Made by a program: the position numbers and the translations under genes
The notes under the pieces: generated by a model
Seen by the model: the letters and a program-made list of their open reading frames with translations, nothing else
Database searches by the model: none
Told to the model about the DNA's origin: nothing
Part shown: positions 44,080 to 49,684 of the stretch, piece by piece
Numbering within the stretch: position 1 is the stretch's first letter
Layout of the letters: every line of letters begins with the position of its first letter
Assembly (NCBI GenBank): GCA_002413395.1
Contig: DHWX01000078.1
Location: forward strand, 1 to 49,684
Direction of reading: 5' to 3'
DNA: 49,684 nt
DNA from: Polaromonas sp. UBA5171
GTDB taxonomy: Bacteria > Pseudomonadota > Gammaproteobacteria > Burkholderiales > Burkholderiaceae_C

Positions 44080-45622
44080 ACGGCGGAAAGCGCTGCCAGA
44101 GTTTGCCGAGTTGGCGTACTTCGCGTTCGCTGCGGACTGACAGATAACTCTGCACAAAGCGGGTGCTGGGCGCCAGTTCAGGGTGTGTTTGAGCAAGCTG
44201 CCGCAGCAACCGGTCGGCCACGCTGGCGTCGTTGAGTCGGCCCAGCGCGGCTTGCAGGCCGGTCAGGGCCGCAACATAAGGCTGCAGCCGTTTGGCCCGG
44301 CAAAGCGACTGAAAAAACCCGGCGGCATAGCGCAGGTTCTTGGCGACGATGCGCACCCGGTGGCGCGCCTGCGGTGTCCCGTCCGGCAACAGTCTGGCGC
44401 GTTTTTTCAGCCTGCGGTGGCGGCGCGCAAGGGCTTGCGTGGCGAACGGGGTGAGCGGCGCGGCCAGTGGCTCCTGCTCAGGCGGTGCCAATGCTTCACG
44501 CCAGCGCGCGCCCTGCAGCCAGCCGCCCAGGGAAAGCAGCAACCGGGTGTAGCGCACCGATGCCACGGCGGCCGCTGCCTCTTGCCGGTTTTTCCGGGCA
44601 ACATCGAGGGCTGCCTGCTGCAAAGACGCCCATTGCACCTGATCTGGACAGGCAGCGGCCACCTCGCCCAGGGTGTCGCCAGCAAACACCTCCCAGTCGC
44701 GCGCTACACCCAGCTCGCCTGCGAGCCAGACAAGTTCTTGCTGCAATACCGCCGGGCAAGGCGCAACCTTGCCGAACAGCCCGAGCGCCGAGCGCAAGCG
44801 GCGCAGCCCGACCCGCATCTGGTGCACGCTTTCCGGGTTACTGCCTTGCGCCACGCCTGCCTCGTTGCCCTGGATTTGAGCCAGGCAGTTGCCAATGATG
44901 GCCTGAAAGCCTTGCTCCACCGTTAGCCCCGGGGTCAAGTCAAGCGGCACCGCCTCAACTGCGGCGGGCCGCTGCGGCGCATGCAGCGCATGCAGCGCAA
45001 AGCCTCGCTCGGCCTTGCTGATGTTGCCAACCCGCAGCGGCACGGTCTGCAGCAGCGCCAGAGTAAAGTCAAAAAGCTGGGCCGCAGCGCCTGACTTGAG
45101 TTCAAGCTCGATCTCGCTGATGGGCAGCTGTACCGCACCGTGCTGCACTTCGCCCTGATCCAGCGCCAGTTCGACCTCGTCGCCCTGCGGCAGACGCAGC
45201 AGCCAAGTCGTGCGCCGGACCCGGGTGGTGAAAATTGGCAGCAACTGTTCCGTCATCGCCCTGTTTGACAGCAGTTCGGCCCAGCTTGAGCCGGGACCGA
45301 CCAGGGCGATCAGCGCAGCCAGCTCGGGCCGCGGGCCCTCCACGCGCGATTCCCACTCCTCGCGCTGGTGCAGTCCCACCACCACCTGGCCACCCGCTTT
45401 GAACGTCTGGACCCAATGGTGTAGATGGCCCCTACGCCCGCTCACTGCGCGCACGCGTAACGCGGCATCATGCCGCCTGAAGTTCAGGTCTGGCGTGTCG
45501 AAATAGATGCTGGTGAGCTGCTGCTGGCGCGGCTTGGCAACAGCGTGCTGCTTCAACAGAGGGTGGCGGCGAAAGGCTGCAACGTCCGCCGGATCCAGCA
45601 ACAGCTTCAATTCAATTTCCAT
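44060..45622 (-). CDS. CYTH-CHAD domain protein
   Basis: The 520-residue protein begins MEIELKLLLDP with the ExExK motif of CYTH domains (triphosphate-binding tunnel enzymes). The first 200 residues include YFDTPDLNFRRHDAALRVR and EVELALDQGEV. The rest is a CHAD domain with HQMRVGLRRLRSALGLF and the helical partner RHRVRIVAKNLRYAAGFF, rich in conserved His and Arg. CHAD domains bind polyphosphate. A role as inorganic triphosphatase or polyphosphate-associated protein is likely. The start was chosen at ExExK. Confidence 0.92.
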   Translation of the reverse strand: MEIELKLLLDPADVAAFRRHPLLKQHAVAKPRQQQLTSIYFDTPDLNFRRHDAALRVRAVSGRRGHLHHWVQTFKAGGQVVVGLHQREEWESRVEGPRPELAALIALVGPGSSWAELLSNRAMTEQLLPIFTTRVRRTTWLLRLPQGDEVELALDQGEVQHGAVQLPISEIELELKSGAAAQLFDFTLALLQTVPLRVGNISKAERGFALHALHAPQRPAAVEAVPLDLTPGLTVEQGFQAIIGNCLAQIQGNEAGVAQGSNPESVHQMRVGLRRLRSALGLFGKVAPCPAVLQQELVWLAGELGVARDWEVFAGDTLGEVAAACPDQVQWASLQQAALDVARKNRQEAAAAVASVRYTRLLLSLGGWLQGARWREALAPPEQEPLAAPLTPFATQALARRHRRLKKRARLLPDGTPQARHRVRIVAKNLRYAAGFFQSLCRAKRLQPYVAALTGLQAALGRLNDASVADRLLRQLAQTHPELAPSTRFVQSYLSVRSEREVRQLGKLWQRFPPFKPALR

Positions 45623-45695
45623 AAGCCACCACGTCGTCAAGCATCAACAGAAAATAGCTTTTCGCCGCAGCGCCTGGTCTGCGGCGAACCAGGCG

Positions 45696-46373
45696 TCAGA
45701 CCGCCTTCAGGCCCTCAAAGCAGGTGGTGATGACCAGTTCAACAATCTCTTCATCACTGTACTGGCCGCTGGCCCGCATGAACTCCAGCACCGGATCGCA
45801 GGCGCGTGCATACAGGGTGTAGAGCACCAGCACGGGCGGCAAGGCCAGACTCAGGCTGCCATCCTGCCGGGCCTGCTCGATCCACGCGCCGATCCGGTCG
45901 CTGACCTCCATCAGTGCGTCAAGATAGGCCTTGTTGCGCATCAGCGCGGCGCGCAGAATGGAGTTCTGGCTCGGCAGCGAGGGCATGTCCCCGGCCAGCC
46001 GGGTCTGCATCATCCAGCGCACGACCGCCTTGAGCTGGTCAAGCGGCCCGACTGCGGCTGGCAGGCTGTCCAAAAATGCGCGGGCACGGCCCAGCACCCG
46101 CACCATCGCTGCCGCCGCCAGGTCTTCCTTGCTCGGAAAGTGCTTGTACAGGCTGGCCTTGGCAATGCCTACATCGGCCGCAACCTGATCCACCGTCATC
46201 AGGTCAAACCCTTTTTCAGCCAGCAGGCGGTTGGCGGCCTGAATAATGGCTTCTTCGCGGGCCTTGAGCATCTGCGTCTTGAAAGACACCCTGACTGGCC
46301 CGGCCTTGAGGCCGCTGGTTTTCGCAGGGGTGGGCGCAGACTTGCTCACGACAGCGATGGGATGGGAAGACAT
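45696..46373 (-). CDS. TetR family transcriptional regulator
   Basis: The 225-residue protein has a TetR helix-turn-helix at about residues 40-85 (AIIQAANRLLAEKGFDLMTV, DQVAADVGIAKASLYKHFPS). The N-terminal extension of about 35 residues is polar. The ligand-binding part is helical without recognisable relatives. Target genes are not evident; the nearest genes are CYTH-CHAD downstream on the same strand (73 bases) and the histidine kinase. Confidence 0.9.
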   Translation of the reverse strand: MSSHPIAVVSKSAPTPAKTSGLKAGPVRVSFKTQMLKAREEAIIQAANRLLAEKGFDLMTVDQVAADVGIAKASLYKHFPSKEDLAAAAMVRVLGRARAFLDSLPAAVGPLDQLKAVVRWMMQTRLAGDMPSLPSQNSILRAALMRNKAYLDALMEVSDRIGAWIEQARQDGSLSLALPPVLVLYTLYARACDPVLEFMRASGQYSDEEIVELVITTCFEGLKAV

Positions 46374-46512
46374 GCCCGCATTTTAGAGACAAACCACTTC
46401 GCCACGTTCAAACCATGGGCAAGCCATTTCTATTTCAACTCTTTTGCCCAGACCACTACCCAGCAGTAATAACCCTCTGTGCGTGGAGTCACTGCACGCG
46501 CCACTGAAATCA

Positions 46513-48521
46513 TTAAAGCATCGCCGTGCCCAGCGTGAAGTAAAACGTGGCCCCATGCCCCGGCGTGGACTCGCCCCAGATCTTGCCACCATGGCGCTCA
46601 ATAATGCGCCGAACTGTGGCCAGACCGATGCCGGTTCCGGCAAATTCACCTTGTGTATGCAGACGCTGGAAAGTGCCGAACAGCTTGTCGGCATAGGCCA
46701 TGTCAAAGCCGGCACCATTGTCGCGCACAAAATAGATCGTTTCACCAGTACTGCCGGTTTCATGGCCCACGGCAATCTCGGTGCGGACCTGACCAGCGCT
46801 GAATTTCCAGGCATTTCCCAGCAAGTTGTCGAGCACCTGCTTGAGCAGCCGCGAGTCCCCTTGCGCGAGCAGCCCGGCCTCGACCTGCAGCAGTGCCGCG
46901 CGGGCGGGTTCGCGTTCGTGATAGCGGCCAAGCAGTGAATTGGCCAGGGCGCTGAGATCCACCGGCTCCCAAAGCAGGCTGGCACGGGAAGCCAGCGACA
47001 GCGAGAGCATGCCCTCGATCAGTTCACCCATTTGCGAAACCCCCGCGCGGATGCGGGCCAGGTAATGCGCGCTGCGCTCGGTCAGTGGCCCACTTTCCAT
47101 CATGAGCACCGTCTTCTGGAGCAGACTGCTGAATCCGTCAATCGCGTTCAGCGGACTGCGCAAGTCGTGAGAAACCGAATAGGAAAAAGACTCCATCTGC
47201 TTGTTGGCAAACTCCAGTTGCTCGGTGCGTTGCTGCACCCGCTCTTCCAGGCTGGCATTGAGGCGGAAAATTTCTTCCTGGGCCTTCTTGCGCTCGGTGA
47301 TGTCGCGGCCGATGGCCTGCACTTCGATGCGGCCGCCGCTGAGCTCGCTGGAGAATCCTGTGAACTCGACGTCGCGGAATCCACCCGCGACCGTCCGCAT
47401 GCGCAGCTCGAAGGTCGGCACGCCCCCCCCCCCAGCACCAATTGGAATAGCTCGCCGGCGCGGGTCTGGTCATCCGGATGGATGAGATCTTGAAACGGCC
47501 GCCCGAGCCACTGGGCCGACGGCCAGCCGGTGATCGTTTCGAACGCGTGGTTGAGCGACGCGATGGCGCCCATCGGCGCGAGCGAAAAAATGACGTCGGG
47601 TGCGCGCTCGAAAAGCAGGCGGTAACGCTCCTCGCTCGCGCGCAGCGCCTCGGTTTGCGCCAGGAGTTCCGTGTTCTTCTCCTTCAGCTTGGACACCAGC
47701 CGCTCGTTGTATTCCTTGAGCACCTCGACTTCCCGCAGCGCATCGGGGCGCGGCGCGGCGTGGGGCTGGGCGCCGACCTCGTGCAGCGCGGCGACGAGGG
47801 TTTCGACGGAGACGGGCTTGGTCAGGTATTTGTCCGCGCCCATGTCGAGGGCCAGCTTCTGATCGCCCGGCGAGGTGTAGGTGGACGTGTAGATGATGAT
47901 GGGCAGGTCATGCAGGCGCGCGTGCTTGCGGATTTCGTGGCAGAGACTGTAGCCGTCCATCCGCGGCATGAGGATGTCGGAGATGACTGCGTCCACGCGC
48001 TGACGCTCCAGCAGAGCGAGCGCGTCCACGCCGTCATGGGCATCGAAGACCGCGTGGCCTTCGCCTTCGAGCTGCGCGCGGAGCAGCTTCAGGTTGGTCG
48101 GGTCGTCGTCAACGATGAGGATGTTCATGGGGTTCTTTTTTTCTCCGGCGGCCCGCTCTGGTGCGCTGCGGTGTTTCATGACTTGGGCATTGAGCTTGCG
48201 CGTGTCCACGGGCTTGACGATGTAGGCGTCGCAGCCGGCGGCGAGCGCGGCCGACTTGCCGAATGTTTCGGACACGGACGTGATTGCGACGATGGGGATA
48301 TGCTTCGTGGCTGGGTCCTGTTTCAGCCGTCGCGCCAGTGCGAGGCCATCCATGCCGGGCAATTTCAAGTCCAGCAGAATCACCTCGGGCTTGCGGGCCT
48401 TGATTTCGTCCGCCGCTTGTTCGGCGGAGGCTTTTTCCAGGACGCGATGACCGCTGTAGTTCAGCACCGCGCTCAACAGTTTCATGTCGATCGGATCATC
48501 TTCGACAATCAGGATGTTCAT
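46513..48521 (-). pseudogene. REC-REC-PAS hybrid histidine kinase, frame broken at a run of eleven G
   Basis: The first frame starts at 48521 with a receiver domain (MNILIVEDDPIDMKLLS; VILLDLKLPGMDG), a second receiver domain (MNILIVDDDPTNLKLL; AVISDILMPRMDG), a coiled segment and a PAS domain (SEERYRLLFERAPDVIFSLA). At 47423-47433 (plus strand C11) the frame is lost. The next frame continues the PAS core (PTFELRMRTVAGGFRDVEF), then HisKA (FSYSVSHDLRSPLNAI with the phosphorylated His) and HATPase (DNGAGFDMAYADKLFG; GTGIGLATVRRIIERHGG). A run of 9 or 12 G would give an intact protein of about 668-669 residues. The single response regulator follows in an ATGA overlap. Possible phase-variable gene, pseudogene or assembly error. 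Confidence 0.8.
47423..47433 (-). repeat. homopolymer run of eleven G in kinase gene
   Basis: On the plus strand eleven C in a row, in a Leu-Gly-rich loop of the PAS domain. The length is not a multiple of three off the frame of the downstream half. Long G runs in coding sequence are prone to slippage in vivo and to errors in sequencing. Confidence 0.85.
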
Positions 48522-48915
48522 GGGACAGGTTCCTTTGGTTTTTGCGTGATGGTGCGTTGGAGAATTTCAGCGACCTGGTCGGGCAGCTTGCGCGTGTCAA
48601 TGGGCTTGGTGATGTAGCCGTCGCAACCGGCGTCGAACGCCTTCTGGTCGTCGCCTTTCATGGCGAAGGCCGTGAGCGCGACGATGCGGATGCCGCGCGT
48701 GCGCTGCTCGGCCTTGAGTTTGCGCGTGAGCGTGAGTCCGTCCATGCCGGGCAGGGCGATGTCCATGAGGATGAGGTCGGGCAGGGTCGCGGCGACGACG
48801 ACCTGCGCCTCCTCGGCATCCACCGCCTTGAGGATGTCGTAGCCCTCGAATTCGAGCACGTCGGAGACGAGCTTGAGATTGATGGCGTTGTCGTCCACGA
48901 CGAGGATTTTTGCGC

Positions 48916-48919
<4 letters not shown>
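48518..48919 (-). CDS. single-domain response regulator (DivK-like)
   Basis: The 133-residue protein is one receiver domain: MSAKILVVDDNAINLKLVSD, LILMDIALPGMDG with the phosphorylated Asp, VALTAFAMKGDDQKAF and GYITKPIDTRKL. There is no output domain, as in DivK or CheY-like shuttles. It overlaps the upstream kinase by four bases (ATGA) and the hybrid kinase gene in the same way, so the three form a phosphorelay operon. Confidence 0.93.

Positions 48920-49684
<765 letters not shown>

Overview
The window looks like chromosome of a betaproteobacterium of the Comamonadaceae (Polaromonas/Rhodoferax-like). The basis is GC-rich coding sequence and the protein flavour of the housekeeping blocks: a Calvin-subtype class II aldolase in a pgk-pyk-fba-purC block, an atpIBEFHAGDC cluster, dat-DUF493-lipB-lipA, and dprA next to smg. 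No tRNA, rRNA, CRISPR array or insertion sequence was recognised. The genus is inference.

Layout. 0.06-5.7 kb (minus): pgk, pyk, fba, purC and a frameshifted DJ-1/PfpI gene. 5.85-9.0 kb (minus): def, a small lipoprotein, fmt, azlC, azlD. 9.2-12.2 kb (plus): a LysM protein, dprA, smg. 12.2-18.1 kb (minus): yajC, secD, secF, then a DUF1631 gene. 18.5-19.8 kb (plus): a FIST-domain sensor that converges on a D-amino-acid dehydrogenase gene. 21.2-28.4 kb (minus): the complete F-type ATP synthase cluster. 28.7-30.5 kb (plus): a CopD-like membrane protein, a D-amino-acid transaminase and a DUF493 protein.

30.6-38.3 kb (plus) is the accessory part. It holds a RelE/HigB-like toxin, an XRE-ImmA/IrrE antitoxin fusion, a beta-class adenine methyltransferase (type III Mod), a Schlafen-AlbA/HATPase protein and a type III Res helicase-nuclease. 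It lies between DUF493 and lipB, genes that are usually close neighbours, and the Res stop codon overlaps the lipB start. Short repeats built on TTAAACAA surround the Res start region, and the presumed target-recognition part of Mod looks compositionally different from its flanks.

38.3-49.7 kb: lipB-lipA, csbD with a strong terminator, an MFS transporter coupled to a frameshifted methyltransferase gene, a flavin reductase-like protein, a CBS-pair protein converging on a CYTH-CHAD protein, a TetR regulator, and a two-component cluster running off the window. That cluster contains a REC-REC-PAS-histidine kinase gene whose reading frame is broken at a run of eleven G.

The most interesting signals are the defence island in the lipoate neighbourhood, the repeats before res, a dispersed short AT-rich repeat present in frame inside fmt, dat and res, and the homopolymer-switched kinase. 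All calls were made by reading the sequence; no database search was run.
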